The position numbers and the translations under genes are program-made. Of a DNA stretch of 64,000 nucleotides, positions 1 through 8,963 are shown piece after piece. How positions within the stretch are numbered: the first letter of the stretch is position 1; the number at the start of each line of letters is the position of its first letter. Location of the stretch: the NCBI RefSeq assembly GCF_000153805.1, contig NZ_DS022298.1, positions 965,137-1,029,136 of the forward strand, given 5' to 3'. A model generated the notes under the pieces. The model ran no database searches and had not been told where the DNA came from. It worked only from the letters and a program-made list of their open reading frames with translations. The DNA is from Synechococcus sp. BL107. GTDB lineage: Bacteria; Cyanobacteriota; Cyanobacteriia; PCC-6307; Cyanobiaceae.

Positions 1-47
1 ATCGCTCGAGGGAATTTGGGTCATGGCGGACGTTCATCCAGCACAGA

Positions 48-488
48 ATGGCAATCATTATGGAGGCAGAACGGCTTGTCACGCTTTGCAACGACTGGCC
101 TTTCCTACCGTTCGTCAGCAAGATTTCTGTGCTTGATCAAGACTCTTCATCGGCTGTTAATCCCCTCGGTGTGGAGGAGGTGATTGGCTGTCTACGCCAG
201 CGCTGGAGGGCGACTTACGACCTTCAACTGGTGGTGCGACGCCGCCGTCTCTACCTGCACGTGATGTGGGCATTTTTAGAGCAACAGTCCTTCCCCATGG
301 ATGAAAACAGCTATCGAGGCCACCTTGCAGAGGTCTTGGATGTTGTGAATCGTCTTGGTTTGGCGGATGAAGTGCGCAATTGGCTGTTTACAACGCGCGA
401 TAAACCACGTCTCGGGAAAGCGTTGAGCCTCCAATTGCAGTTGGAGGGACCTGAAGCGGAGAGCTTGCTTAAGGAGTTTCTGGTTTGA
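48..488 (+). CDS. DUF3067 family protein
   Basis: 146-residue protein of a small family found in cyanobacteria and plastid-bearing organisms. The family core starts near residue 40 (PLGVEEVIGCLRQRW) and includes the conserved stretch YDLQLVVRRRRLYLHVMW, with no signal peptide or membrane segment. The function is not established from this sequence. Its 3' end overlaps the 3' end of the converging tatC by 20 bp. The start is the first ATG; a second in-frame ATG four codons later is also possible, and the first 35-40 residues are outside the conserved core. Confidence 0.75.
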   Translation: MAIIMEAERLVTLCNDWPFLPFVSKISVLDQDSSSAVNPLGVEEVIGCLRQRWRATYDLQLVVRRRRLYLHVMWAFLEQQSFPMDENSYRGHLAEVLDVVNRLGLADEVRNWLFTTRDKPRLGKALSLQLQLEGPEAESLLKEFLV

Positions 489-1272
489 GTTTTTCGGTGA
501 AGGCGACAAGCCCGACGCCAATAATGAAGAGACCTGTAATCGCACTGGCCAACAACAACATCGTGATTGGATCGGTGGAGGGGGTGAGTACGGCTCCCGC
601 CAGGGCTGATCCCAGCACGACCCAGCGCCAAGCCCCGAGCATGGAGCGCCAGCGAACAAGCCCAAGAACGCCAAGTAAGAGTTGGAGCACCGGCAGTTGA
701 AAAGCCAACCCTGTGGCCAACATCAGCAGTAAAACGAAATCGAGATAGCGCTCAATCGACCAAAGCGGTTCCACCACATCAGCCCCGTAGCTCACCAAGA
801 AGTTCAATGCCGCTGGAACCAGGGCCCACCAGGCAAAGATGAGACCCACCAAAAACAACACCGCTGATCCCGCGACGGCCGGGGCAATTAAGCGGCGTTC
901 GCGCACGGTGAGACCCGGCAGCACAAATGCCAATAACTGGAACAACACATAGGGCAGGGCGAGGGTGAGTCCCGCATAGCCGGCCACTTTCAACGAGACG
1001 AATAGGAACTCTCCAGGCGCGAGTTGCAGGAAGTGAATTCCCTTTGCAGGCGCTTCCAAAAGGCGAACGAGGGGTTTGACAACCACCAGGCAAAGCGCTG
1101 CACCGATGACCACCGCTAGAAGACTCTTCAGAACCCTTCCGCGCAGTTCTTCCAGGTGCTCCATGAGGGGCATTTCCACCTCATGGGGTAAGTCGACATC
1201 GTCTGGCCCTCGACCAATGCGAATCGGAGGAGGGGGTTGGAGCGCTGGGGGACCGTCGGGGCGTTCAGGCAC
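469..1272 (-). CDS. tatC: Sec-independent protein translocase TatC
   Basis: Polytopic receptor of the twin-arginine translocase, which moves folded proteins such as the Rieske protein across the thylakoid and plasma membranes. The family-defining N-terminal motif MEHLEELRGR lies near residue 37, followed by six predicted membrane helices. The length (267 aa) is usual with a short proline-rich N-terminal extension. The chosen start is GTG; MPLMEHLEELR gives a shorter alternative. No tatA gene is visible next to it. It converges on the DUF3067 gene. Confidence 0.95.
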   Translation of the reverse strand: MPERPDGPPALQPPPPIRIGRGPDDVDLPHEVEMPLMEHLEELRGRVLKSLLAVVIGAALCLVVVKPLVRLLEAPAKGIHFLQLAPGEFLFVSLKVAGYAGLTLALPYVLFQLLAFVLPGLTVRERRLIAPAVAGSAVLFLVGLIFAWWALVPAALNFLVSYGADVVEPLWSIERYLDFVLLLMLATGLAFQLPVLQLLLGVLGLVRWRSMLGAWRWVVLGSALAGAVLTPSTDPITMLLLASAITGLFIIGVGLVAFTEKLKPETP

Positions 1273-1298
1273 GGACGCGGGAGGGGCGAAGGTTCAAG

Positions 1299-2969
1299 TC
1301 AGCCCGTCTTTTCAACCAAGCTAGGGGGAAAGAGGCGTTCCTTAATGCGTTGCGGATGTCCCCAGCGAATTTCACCTGATCCATGGCGCACGGTGCCGGG
1401 TCCTGCTCCAGCAATTCGCTGCAGTTGATCGGTTGGAACCATCACCACCGAGGCGATGGAGTTCCCCCGTGCTCGACTGAAGTAGGCGGCAAGATCCGTC
1501 GCGAGTTGAAGGTCGTCTTCATCCGCTGGAGCATTGGAGCTTTTAAGCACGACATGGCTACCCGGACATTCCTGGGCATGAAACCAAAGGTCGCCGCTAC
1601 GAGCCTGGCGCAAGCTGATCCAGTCGTTCTGCCGATGATTGCGACCCACTTGAACCAAGATGCCACTGGGGCTCGTGAGCTCCAGTGGTTGAGGCTGGTT
1701 CTGTTTTTGCCGACGTCTTGATTGCGGAGGCTCCCCTGGCGATAGAAGATCGTCGAGTTCCCGTTGAAGTTCCTGTAAGCCGATTTTTCGAGCTAGGTCG
1801 TCTTGCCACATCGCATCGAGTTGCTCTTCGATAAAGCCTTCGCTGCCGTGAATTAAAGCGAGGCGTTGCTGGTGGTGATCGATCCGTTCATTCAGGATTG
1901 CAACGGACCGTCGCAATTTTCTCGCCCGTTTGTAGAGCTTTTGTGCTTCGTTGATTTGGTCTCGGTTGGGTTGCCGCAGAGAAAGCAGAGCATCAGCTTG
2001 TTGCTGAATCTCGGCATGGTTTTCGGTGGCCTTGAGTCTCTGCTGTTGGTCGTTTAACTCTGACTCTTCTTTGGAACGCCAGCGCTCGATTTTGTGCCGC
2101 AGCTCCTCTTGGGCTTTGGCCAAGACGCGTTGCCCGAGCCGTTCTTGATAAAACTTGCCTAAGCCAAGGGCCAGCGAATCTTGCGTTGCCGCTGGATTCT
2201 CTCCCCAAACGCGGTAGCTCCCATTGGGATTGGTTTGGAGTGCAAAGGTTTCCAGGTCCATCTGCTCTAGCCATCGACACCAGCGGCGATGCAAGGTTTC
2301 CCACTGTTCAGCCTTCAGCTGATCCACAGGGGTTGTGAGCCAACTCCCCGCCAGTTGAGTGGCCAATGCGGGGCTAATCCCTTGATAAGTCTGTTGAAGA
2401 GCCTTCTTGAGCGGGATCGGAATCAAGCTCAGCCGCTCTTGCCAGCGTTCGAACCGCTCCGTTTTGTCCGGTCGATGTCCTTGAAGCGGGGGAGGTGGGC
2501 AGTAATCGTCGCCAGTGCTGATCGGACGAATTCTGGATTGATGGTCGCGGACCTGTCGTCCGGGAGCGATGACGCGTCTTTGCTCATCAAGCAACAGCAG
2601 ATTGCTGTGGCGACCCATGAGTTCTAAGACCAGCACCCGTTGAATGGGCTCTCCTGGTCTGGGCGCGAAGTGAAATTCCACCACGCGCTCGAACCCCTCT
2701 TGGTGGAGCTTCACAAGGGCTAATTGACGCAAGCTGTGTTGGAGTTGCTGCGCCAAGGTGCTGCCAGCCCCCTCTCTGGGTGGGGCCTCGATTGCAGTGA
2801 GGCGGGGTGAGTCTGCTTGCCAGCTCAGTTCGAGCCAAACCATGCCCTTAAGGCTGCGAAACCCCAATTGAATGGTGCCTGGGCTGGGTTGTTGTGCTTT
2901 TTCGAAACGACTGGGCAGAACACGGCCGCGCAGATCCCACAGCACCGCCCGCAGGGTGGTGAGATCCAT
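1299..2969 (-). CDS. rqcH: NFACT family ribosome quality-control protein RqcH
   Basis: About 556 aa. The N-terminal NFACT-N domain contains the typical [12 protein letters not shown] segment (about residues 115-130), the middle is a long charged coiled coil ([20 protein letters not shown] onward), and the C-terminus is an NFACT-R (DUF814) domain with the [18 protein letters not shown] signature. Bacterial RqcH binds stalled 50S subunits carrying peptidyl-tRNA and adds alanine tails for degradation. I chose the ATG at 2969; an in-frame TTG ten codons upstream is less likely. It is divergent from gmk with about 77 bp between them. The older annotation for this family is fibronectin-binding protein. 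Confidence 0.9.
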   Translation of the reverse strand: MDLTTLRAVLWDLRGRVLPSRFEKAQQPSPGTIQLGFRSLKGMVWLELSWQADSPRLTAIEAPPREGAGSTLAQQLQHSLRQLALVKLHQEGFERVVEFHFAPRPGEPIQRVLVLELMGRHSNLLLLDEQRRVIAPGRQVRDHQSRIRPISTGDDYCPPPPLQGHRPDKTERFERWQERLSLIPIPLKKALQQTYQGISPALATQLAGSWLTTPVDQLKAEQWETLHRRWCRWLEQMDLETFALQTNPNGSYRVWGENPAATQDSLALGLGKFYQERLGQRVLAKAQEELRHKIERWRSKEESELNDQQQRLKATENHAEIQQQADALLSLRQPNRDQINEAQKLYKRARKLRRSVAILNERIDHHQQRLALIHGSEGFIEEQLDAMWQDDLARKIGLQELQRELDDLLSPGEPPQSRRRQKQNQPQPLELTSPSGILVQVGRNHRQNDWISLRQARSGDLWFHAQECPGSHVVLKSSNAPADEDDLQLATDLAAYFSRARGNSIASVVMVPTDQLQRIAGAGPGTVRHGSGEIRWGHPQRIKERLFPPSLVEKTG

Positions 2970-3046
2970 GGGTTGAAGACTGGCCGTCGCTTTCACCAAA
3001 TGGCAGTGGGAAGCTTCCTACTCTGCTTGCTCACGTAGTTCTCCGG

Positions 3047-3610
3047 ATGGCACACAACGGCAGGCTCACCGTGCTTACAGGTCCAAGCGGCGTTGGTAAG
3101 GGAACGTTGGTGAAGCGACTGTTGGAGCAACATCCTGAAATTTGGCTCTCCGTTTCAGCAACAACAAGGGATCCGCGCGCTGGGGAAGAAGAGGGGGTGA
3201 GTTATTTCTTCCACCCCCGCGACACCTTTGATGCGCTTGTCGAGTCCGGCGGATTGCTCGAATGGGCTGAGTTTGCCTCCAATTGCTACGGCACCCCCCG
3301 TGCTCCGGTGGAGCAGCAGCTTGCGGCCGGTCGGCCTGTGCTTTTAGAAATTGAGCTTGAGGGTGCCCGGCAGGTGCGTCGTAGCTTTCCTGACGCTTTT
3401 CAGGTGTTCCTCGCTCCCCCCAGTTTTACGGAATTAGAGCGGCGGATTCGAGGTCGGGGTACCGACACGGAGGATGCGATTCAACGTCGACTCGCCCGAG
3501 CCAGTGAGGAGCTCAATGCCCAAAACGAATTTGATGCGGTGGTGATCAACGACGATCTTGATCAGGCGTTGAAACAGCTCGAGACGCATATGCAATTGCC
3601 TGCTGATTAA
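3047..3610 (+). CDS. gmk: Guanylate kinase
   Basis: Phosphorylates GMP to GDP with ATP in purine nucleotide metabolism. The P-loop GPSGVGKGT is at residues 12-20, followed by the GMP-binding region ([20 protein letters not shown]) and the lid Arg residues ([17 protein letters not shown]). At 187 aa it is full length for the family. The start is an ATG shortly after the divergent rqcH. A hairpin downstream lies between gmk and psaJ, but its T-tract serves the minus strand. Confidence 0.95.
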   Translation: MAHNGRLTVLTGPSGVGKGTLVKRLLEQHPEIWLSVSATTRDPRAGEEEGVSYFFHPRDTFDALVESGGLLEWAEFASNCYGTPRAPVEQQLAAGRPVLLEIELEGARQVRRSFPDAFQVFLAPPSFTELERRIRGRGTDTEDAIQRRLARASEELNAQNEFDAVVINDDLDQALKQLETHMQLPAD

Positions 3611-3635
3611 GCGACGCCTTACCCAGCATCAGCTC

Positions 3636-3668
3636 ATAAAAAAAGCCCCCTCTGGAAGGGGGCTTTGC
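3636..3668 (-). terminator. Rho-independent terminator after psaJ
   Basis: A 9-bp perfect stem (AAAGCCCCC at 3642-3650, GGGGGCTTT at 3658-3666) with a 7-nt loop. A run of A residues on its left side becomes a U-tract on the minus-strand transcript. It sits about 30 bp after the psaJ stop codon, so it most likely ends the psaF-psaJ transcript. It may also stop gmk transcription weakly in the other direction. Confidence 0.85.
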
Positions 3669-3696
3669 CAGATATTTATCTAGCGCTTGAGACCCA

Positions 3697-3813
3697 TTAC
3701 ATCGGGTGGAACAGAAGATCAGGGAAAAAGCGGTTCCATTCGATCAGGATTCCAGCGGTTGCTGTAAACCAAATCGCTGCAACAACGGGAGCGGTGGTGA
3801 GAAATTTTTTCAT
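3697..3813 (-). CDS. psaJ: Photosystem I subunit PsaJ
   Basis: 38-residue single-span membrane protein of photosystem I. It begins [20 protein letters not shown] and ends FPDLLFHPM, which is the typical PsaJ pattern: a short stromal N-terminus, one hydrophobic helix, the conserved [11 protein letters not shown] segment, and a C-terminus in the lumen. It starts about 30 bp after the psaF stop on the same strand and is followed by a strong terminator. PsaJ sits next to PsaF in the complex and stabilises it, which fits the gene pairing. Confidence 0.95.
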   Translation of the reverse strand: MKKFLTTAPVVAAIWFTATAGILIEWNRFFPDLLFHPM

Positions 3814-3843
3814 GGGTACCGACGGTGGTGAGTGGGCAGTGGA

Positions 3844-4320
3844 TCAGCGCGGGGAGACGGTCACCTTGGCGTCGTCTTCCGTCAGTTTTCCACTTGTTAA
3901 TTCGCCAAAGGCTGCCAGGGGCCAGCTAGCAGCTGCCAAGAGGCTTTTAAACGCAATGCTGAGATCGATTTGGATCTCATTCATGGCTGCGTTCTTGCCA
4001 CGGGTTGCTTTGAGATATTCGCGACCAGCCCAACCAATACATCCATTGATGTAGAGGAACATGATCCCGGGAAGGACGAAGTCACCGGCGTGGCTCCAAC
4101 GGCCATCAACGATGAGATGGGGCAGACCATCTTCTCCGCATACCGCTTGGCTGTACATCTCAAACCGGGCTTTCGCCTGGGGTGTTGAAGCAGCAGAAGC
4201 GCGTTGCTGGAAGCGTGCGCTTTCAGCGCAGGGGGTTAAGCCGGCCACATCCGCCTTAGCGACGGGGGCGAAGCCGAACACCAGGAGGGTCGAGAGCACA
4301 ACGGCGAAAAGACGACGCAT
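3844..4320 (-). CDS. psaF: Photosystem I subunit III PsaF
   Basis: 158 aa. The N-terminal signal peptide (MRRLFAVVLSTLLVFGFAPVAKA, cleavage after AKA near residue 23) exports the luminal domain, which has the conserved TPCAESARFQQR start and a second Cys (AVCGEDGLPHLI). A C-terminal membrane segment follows (FVLPGIMFLYINGCIGWAGR). PsaF is the luminal docking and core-stabilising subunit of photosystem I. It heads the psaF-psaJ operon. Its promoter must lie in the 78 bp shared with the divergent tsaD. Confidence 0.96.
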   Translation of the reverse strand: MRRLFAVVLSTLLVFGFAPVAKADVAGLTPCAESARFQQRASAASTPQAKARFEMYSQAVCGEDGLPHLIVDGRWSHAGDFVLPGIMFLYINGCIGWAGREYLKATRGKNAAMNEIQIDLSIAFKSLLAAASWPLAAFGELTSGKLTEDDAKVTVSPR

Positions 4321-4398
4321 CGGACGATTCCTGTTTTAAAACTGCCCGTTGAAAGGCAGGATGTCTCTTGCGGAGAGTAGGGGAGGGCCCAGACCAAA

Positions 4399-5472
4399 AT
4401 GCATACCGTGCTTGCCCTCGAAACAAGTTGTGACGAGTCAGCCGCTGCGGTTGTACGCCACAAAACCGATGGCAGCGTTGAGGTTTTGGCGTCTGGGATT
4501 GCGTCACAAGTTGAGGAGCATGCTCTCTGGGGTGGGGTTGTTCCAGAGATTGCCTCGCGTCGTCATGTGGAGGCTTTGCCCGCATTAGTGCGGGCAGTTT
4601 TGCGGGACTCCGGGCTGTCGATTTCTGAGTTGCATGCGGTCGCAGCAACCGTGGCACCAGGCTTGGCAGGCGCTTTGATGGTGGCGTCAGTGACGGGTCG
4701 CACCCTTGCGGCTTTGCATCAGGTGCCTTTTTTGGGAATTCATCACCTCGAAGGGCATTTGGCATCAGCCGCCCTGGGTGAGCATGCCCCCGCTCCTCCT
4801 TATCTAGTTCTTTTGGTGAGTGGTGGTCACACCGAGCTGATTCGTGTGGGTCTCCACGGAGAGATGGAACGACTCGGCCGAAGTCATGACGATGCCGCTG
4901 GTGAAGCCTTTGACAAGGTGGCTCGGCTGCTGGGTCTTGGGTATCCGGGTGGTCCCGCGATTCAGGCCATCGCTGCTTCAGGGAATTCCAAACGTTTTTC
5001 ACTGCCGAAAGGACGGATCTCTCTGCGGGGTGGTGGATTTCATCCCTACGACTTTTCCTTCAGTGGATTGAAGACAGCCATGTTGCGCACTGTTGAGTCG
5101 TGCCAGTGCTCTGGGGGTGAACTGCCTCTGGCCGATCTCGCGGCCAGTTTTGAGCAGGTGGTGGCTGATGTCTTGGTGGAACGCGCTATCCGTTGTGCCC
5201 TTGATCACAACCTCACGCAGCTTGTGATGGTGGGTGGTGTGGCTGCCAACCAACGTCTAAGACTCCTGATGGCGAAACAGGGCAATCAGCATGGTGTTGG
5301 CGTATCCATTGCTCCTTTGGCGTATTGCACCGATAACGCCGCCATGATTGGAGCCGCAGCGCTCAACCGGTTGAAGCGTGGGATGGTGTCGTCAAGCGAC
5401 GAAACAGGGGTAGCAGCTCGCTGGCCATTGGAACGGGCTGATGCGCTTTACGAAGCTTCACCTGCCTTTTGA
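4399..5472 (+). CDS. tsaD: tRNA N6-threonylcarbamoyladenosine synthase subunit TsaD
   Basis: Transfers the threonylcarbamoyl group to A37 of tRNAs that read ANN codons, together with TsaB and TsaE. The ASKHA ATPase fold is visible: ALETSCDES at the N-terminus, the metal-binding [10 protein letters not shown] motif (about residues 115-124), SGGHTELI, and [10 protein letters not shown] near the C-terminus. At 357 aa it is full length. It is divergent from psaF and followed by a small HLIP gene after 37 bp. Confidence 0.96.
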   Translation: MHTVLALETSCDESAAAVVRHKTDGSVEVLASGIASQVEEHALWGGVVPEIASRRHVEALPALVRAVLRDSGLSISELHAVAATVAPGLAGALMVASVTGRTLAALHQVPFLGIHHLEGHLASAALGEHAPAPPYLVLLVSGGHTELIRVGLHGEMERLGRSHDDAAGEAFDKVARLLGLGYPGGPAIQAIAASGNSKRFSLPKGRISLRGGGFHPYDFSFSGLKTAMLRTVESCQCSGGELPLADLAASFEQVVADVLVERAIRCALDHNLTQLVMVGGVAANQRLRLLMAKQGNQHGVGVSIAPLAYCTDNAAMIGAAALNRLKRGMVSSSDETGVAARWPLERADALYEASPAF

Positions 5473-5509
5473 AAAATGCCCTTAAGGTGGCACACAAAAA
5501 AGGGGGGGC

Positions 5510-5695
5510 ATGGCAGATCAGTCAGGGCAAAAAACAGCAATGCAGACCTCTGAACCCGTGGGATCTGCTGAACTCAACGAATGGAAGCGCGGCTTCACAC
5601 CTCAGGCGGAGATTTGGAATGGACGGCTCGCCATGATTGGTTTATCTGCAGGAATGGCCGTGGTGCTGGTGTCGAGGGTGTTCAACGCGGGTTGA
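5510..5695 (+). CDS. hli: High-light-inducible protein (HLIP)
   Basis: 61-residue single-helix thylakoid protein of the chlorophyll a/b-binding superfamily. The chlorophyll-binding motif EIWNGRLAMIGLSAGM (residues 35-50) has the conserved ExxNGRxAMIG pattern. HLIPs bind chlorophyll and carotenoid and protect newly made photosystem II and chlorophyll under light stress. A G-rich Shine-Dalgarno-like run (AAGGGGGGG) stands just before the ATG. The TGA stop abuts the TGA of the converging pilT with no base between them. Confidence 0.92.
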   Translation: MADQSGQKTAMQTSEPVGSAELNEWKRGFTPQAEIWNGRLAMIGLSAGMAVVLVSRVFNAG

Positions 5696-6920
5696 TCAAT
5701 CTCGTCCGCGTAGGGCCTGGGCGAGCTCATGCGGTTTCAAGCTCACCGCAACAGCTCGATCTGATGTAACGCGATACGCTTCAACAAGGGCTTGAAGCGA
5801 TTGATTTGATGTGACCATGCCATCAAAACTGCTTCGCGACATGATGTCTTCCACCTCATCAAGGCATCCCTGCTGGATGTAATCCCTGCAGGCATCTGTA
5901 TTGACCAGGATGTCGTGATAAGCAGCCCGTTTGTTGTCGTTGGTGCGAATCAGCCCCTGAGCGATCACCCCAACTAAGGATTCGGAGAGTGATCGGCGAA
6001 TGCTGGATTGTTCCTCAGGCGCATACATCCCGAGCACTCTCTCTACGGTTTTAACTGCTGAGTTGGTGTGCAGCGTCCCAAACACCAAGTGACCGGTTTG
6101 AGCTGCTTCAAGCGCTGTTGAAAGGGTCTCCTGATCTCGGATTTCCCCCACCAGGATCACATCTGGATCTTCTCGTAAGGCGGCCCGCAAGGCGTGATGG
6201 AACTTCAGGGTGTTCAAGCCCACTTCGCGGTGACGAATCAGGGACTTTCGGCTTTCATGCACAAATTCCACCGGATCTTCGATAGTGAGGATGTGGCAGG
6301 TTTTGTTGCGATTGATCCAATCGATCATGGCGGCCAAAGTTGTGCTCTTTCCAGATCCAGTCGGTCCTGTCACCAGCACGAGTCCCTTGGGACGTGCTGC
6401 TAAATCTTTGAGCACCTCTGGAAGGTTGAGCTCCTCCATGCTGAGGATGGTTTGAGGGATGAGCCGCAGCACCATCGCTGGGCCACGCAATGAGCAGCAC
6501 CATCGCTGGGCCACGCAATGAATCGAGCAAATTGATCCGCACGCGCACGAAGGGAAAAGCAAAGGCGCTGTCGAGTTCTTTATTCCGATAAAAGGAATCG
6601 ATTTGCTGCGGCGAGAGAATTTCACGAAGCCATCCCTGAAACACCGCGTCATCGGTGGTAGGCCAGTCGGTGGTTTGAATGTCGCCACGCGCTCGAAAGC
6701 GCGGACGTTCTCCCACGCCAAGGTGAACATCCGAATGTCCCGCGTTATCGGCAATGCGCAGGATGGTCTCCAGGGATGGGGATCCTTTTGTGCCCCGCAC
6801 GTCCGGAGTTGTGGCCTCCGCAGTGGATGCGGCTTGAGAAGGTGATGCCGGAGAGGGAGGATTGGCTGAGTTGCCGGCAGAGCGCGGCGGAAAGCTAGGA
6901 GGAAAGACCGGCTGATCCAA
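5696..6920 (-). pseudogene. pilT: PilT-type twitching motility ATPase, frame broken by a 28-bp tandem duplication
   Basis: Type IV pilus retraction ATPase in two reading frames. The N-terminal part starts at a TTG (position 6920), has a Pro/Ser-rich leader, and reads to NLLDSLRGPAMVL. The C-terminal part resumes at MVLRLIPQTILSMEELNLPE and carries Walker A GPTGSGKST, the Walker B region DPDVILVGEIRD and HLVFGTLHT. The break lies exactly at a perfect 28-bp direct repeat. Removing one copy restores one frame of about 398 aa, with no other defect seen. As it stands, the upstream frame ends after about 221 aa, before Walker A. The second copy supplies an ATG that could start an isolated ATPase domain. 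It could be a real null or switchable allele, or an assembly error. Confidence 0.85.
6466..6521. repeat. Perfect 28-bp tandem duplication inside pilT
   Basis: Two identical head-to-tail 28-bp units, 6466-6493 and 6494-6521. Each begins GCAGCACCATCGCTGGGC and ends CAATGA. The flanking bases differ, so the repeat is exactly two units. Since 28 is not a multiple of 3, the extra copy shifts the pilT frame by one. The peptide SLRGPAMVL is therefore encoded in two frames side by side. Confidence 0.97.
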
Positions 6921-7034
6921 CGATCTTCGAGACGATGTGATTCCAGGATCGTTCCGATGTGGCTGCTGGCAAGTGATTGATGGAGGTCTCAGATTCCTGA
7001 ACGCCCGTAGGATCCCTCTACACGAGCGGATTTC

Positions 7035-8147
7035 ATGGCCGATCAGCCCCGCGTCACCATCGTTTTAGGGACGCGCCCTGAGGCGATCAAGCTCGCTCCT
7101 GTGATCCGCACTTTTCAAGCGTGTGAGGCCCTAACGACCCGGGTTGTGTTGACCGGTCAGCACCGGGAAATGGTGACCCAGGTGATGGATCTCTTCGGTT
7201 TGCAAGCCGACAAGGATCTCAACTTGATGGCACCACGCCAAACATTGACCCACGTCACCTGCGCTGCGTTGCAGGGCTTGCGGGACGATTTTCAGGATTT
7301 TCCTCCCCAGATTGTTCTGGTTCAAGGGGATACGACCACGGCATTTGCGGCCGGTTTGGCAGCGTTCTATGAGCAAATACCGGTCGGTCATGTGGAAGCG
7401 GGTTTACGAACCGACAACCTGTTGGATCCGTTCCCCGAGGAAGCCAATCGACGTTTGTTGTCTCAGATCGCCACATTGCACTTCGCTCCGACCCTCAAGG
7501 CTGAGCAGAACCTTCGTGCATCTGGGGTTGTTGGAGACCTTTCGGTGACAGGAAACACCGTGATTGATGCGCTGTTGTTGATGGCAGAAAAAGCGCCTGA
7601 GGTGCAGTTTGAGGGGCTCGATTGGACATCCCAGCGCGTGATTTTGGCCACGGTCCATCGACGCGAAAATTGGGGAGATCGCTTAACCGACATCGCATCG
7701 GGGATTCGATTGGTCTTGGATCGTTTCCCCGACACCGCCCTCTTGCTCCCACTGCATCGCAATCCCACGGTGCGAGACCCCTTGAAATCCCTCTTGGGGG
7801 ATCATCCGAGGGTCTTCCTAACCGAGCCGCTGGATTACGACCGCCTCGTAGCGGCGATGAAGGGGTGCACGATGTTGCTCACCGACTCCGGTGGACTTCA
7901 AGAAGAAGCACCAGCCCTTGGTAAACCAGTGCTTGTACTGCGTCGAACCACCGAACGCCCAGAAGCGGTCGATGCCGGTACGGCTCGGCTGGTTGGCACC
8001 GATCCCACTGTCATCTTGGAGGAAGCTTCTCGTCTTTTAGGGGATGCAGAGGCCTACGAATTGATGTCTCGAGCGGTCAATCCCTTTGGTGATGGGCAAG
8101 CAAGTGCGCGCATCCTCGATCTCTGCCGGCGCCATCTCGGCGTCTAA
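7035..8147 (+). CDS. wecB: UDP-N-acetylglucosamine 2-epimerase (non-hydrolysing)
   Basis: Interconverts UDP-GlcNAc and UDP-ManNAc for cell-surface polysaccharides. Family landmarks are TIVLGTRPEAIKLAPVI at the start, QGDTTTAFAAGLAAFY, HVEAGLRTDNLLDPFPEEAN (about residues 119-138), TVHRRENWG, PLHRNP, and the C-terminal LTDSGGLQEEAPALGKPVL nucleotide-binding stretch. It is 370 aa, full length. No other polysaccharide gene is directly adjacent. The following DUF1643 gene overlaps its 3' end. Confidence 0.95.
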   Translation: MADQPRVTIVLGTRPEAIKLAPVIRTFQACEALTTRVVLTGQHREMVTQVMDLFGLQADKDLNLMAPRQTLTHVTCAALQGLRDDFQDFPPQIVLVQGDTTTAFAAGLAAFYEQIPVGHVEAGLRTDNLLDPFPEEANRRLLSQIATLHFAPTLKAEQNLRASGVVGDLSVTGNTVIDALLLMAEKAPEVQFEGLDWTSQRVILATVHRRENWGDRLTDIASGIRLVLDRFPDTALLLPLHRNPTVRDPLKSLLGDHPRVFLTEPLDYDRLVAAMKGCTMLLTDSGGLQEEAPALGKPVLVLRRTTERPEAVDAGTARLVGTDPTVILEEASRLLGDAEAYELMSRAVNPFGDGQASARILDLCRRHLGV

Positions 8148-8706
8148 CGCAAGCTTCAGTGCCAACCGTCAGTATCGCTGGTGGTTGCATCGTCAGTGGA
8201 CGTTGGGGTTGGGACTTCTGTTGTTTATTGGACTGAATCCTTCCCGAGCTGACGGAAAGCGTGACGACCCCACCTTGAGGAGGCTTCAGACATTCGCGAA
8301 GTCGTGGGGATATCAAGAATTATTGGTGGTCAATTTGTTTGGGCGAATTTCCCCCCATCCAGCCGTCCTGCAACGTGCCAGCGATCCGGTAGGAGTCGAC
8401 AATGACAAGGTTCTTCAGGTCTGTTTTGAGCGTTGGGCCTGTGATCCTCAGATGGATTTGTGGTGTGGCTGGGGTGTGAGCGGTGGCCGTGGCCCCCGTG
8501 CCCGTGATGTCCTTCGCATGCTTCAACCGCTGAGTCGGCAACGGCAAATGATCTGTCCAAACTCAGACGGTCCCCTCAGCTTGGCGTTGACGCAATCGGG
8601 GGAACCGCGGCATCCGCTTTATGCCCCCCGGCAATCGACGCTGAGCCCCTTTCATTGGGCAGAGACCAGAGCAATCCGCCATCCTGAGGCAATCACTACG
8701 GATTGA
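8086..8706 (+). CDS. DUF1643 domain protein
   Basis: Soluble protein with the DUF1643 core (LLFIGLNPSRADGKRDDPTL, about residues 45-64) and a GWGVSGGRGPRARDV segment. The function of the family is unknown. The reading frame overlaps the 3' end of wecB, and several in-frame ATG and GTG codons between 8086 and about 8104 make the exact start uncertain. The first 25-30 residues, encoded in the overlap, look non-conserved, so translation may begin later. It ends two bases into the frame of the next small gene, suggesting translational coupling. Confidence 0.7.
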   Translation: MVMGKQVRASSISAGAISASNASFSANRQYRWWLHRQWTLGLGLLLFIGLNPSRADGKRDDPTLRRLQTFAKSWGYQELLVVNLFGRISPHPAVLQRASDPVGVDNDKVLQVCFERWACDPQMDLWCGWGVSGGRGPRARDVLRMLQPLSRQRQMICPNSDGPLSLALTQSGEPRHPLYAPRQSTLSPFHWAETRAIRHPEAITTD

Positions 8707-8717
8707 CGTCTGCGCTG

Positions 8718-8963
8718 ATGCCTCGCACCCCCCGTCGCTATGCCGTGCATCTCCACCTCGTGGGAGGGCAAACCGAACGAGTGTTTTTCCCGAAATTAGA
8801 AACCTTTCAGGAGTGGTATCAGGGGGTTGTTAATGCGGAGACTCAGGGAGGTTTTGTGAATGTACCGATGAGCGACCTGGATGGTGAGTACCTCGTTGTG
8901 CGTCCGCAGGCGGTGATTGGTGTTCGGGTAGAACCACAGTTTTCGGCAGTCGATGACGCCTGA
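8718..8963 (+). CDS. Conserved small protein of unknown function
   Basis: About 81 aa, soluble, with no recognisable domain. It starts MPRTPRRYAVHLHLVGGQ at an ATG 12 bp after the DUF1643 stop; an in-frame TTG at 8703 would overlap that stop. The C-terminus ends FSAVDDA and overlaps the next gene, an antiporter, by 11 bp. That overlap implies co-transcription and perhaps coupled translation. The sequence reads like a compact alpha/beta domain, and codon use matches the neighbours. I do not recognise a function. Confidence 0.65.
   Translation: MPRTPRRYAVHLHLVGGQTERVFFPKLETFQEWYQGVVNAETQGGFVNVPMSDLDGEYLVVRPQAVIGVRVEPQFSAVDDA

Noticed and set aside
4256-5002. 248-codon minus-strand frame opposite tsaD and psaF start
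   Set aside because: Composition is Arg/Pro/His-rich and it crosses two real genes, psaF and tsaD, with clear families.
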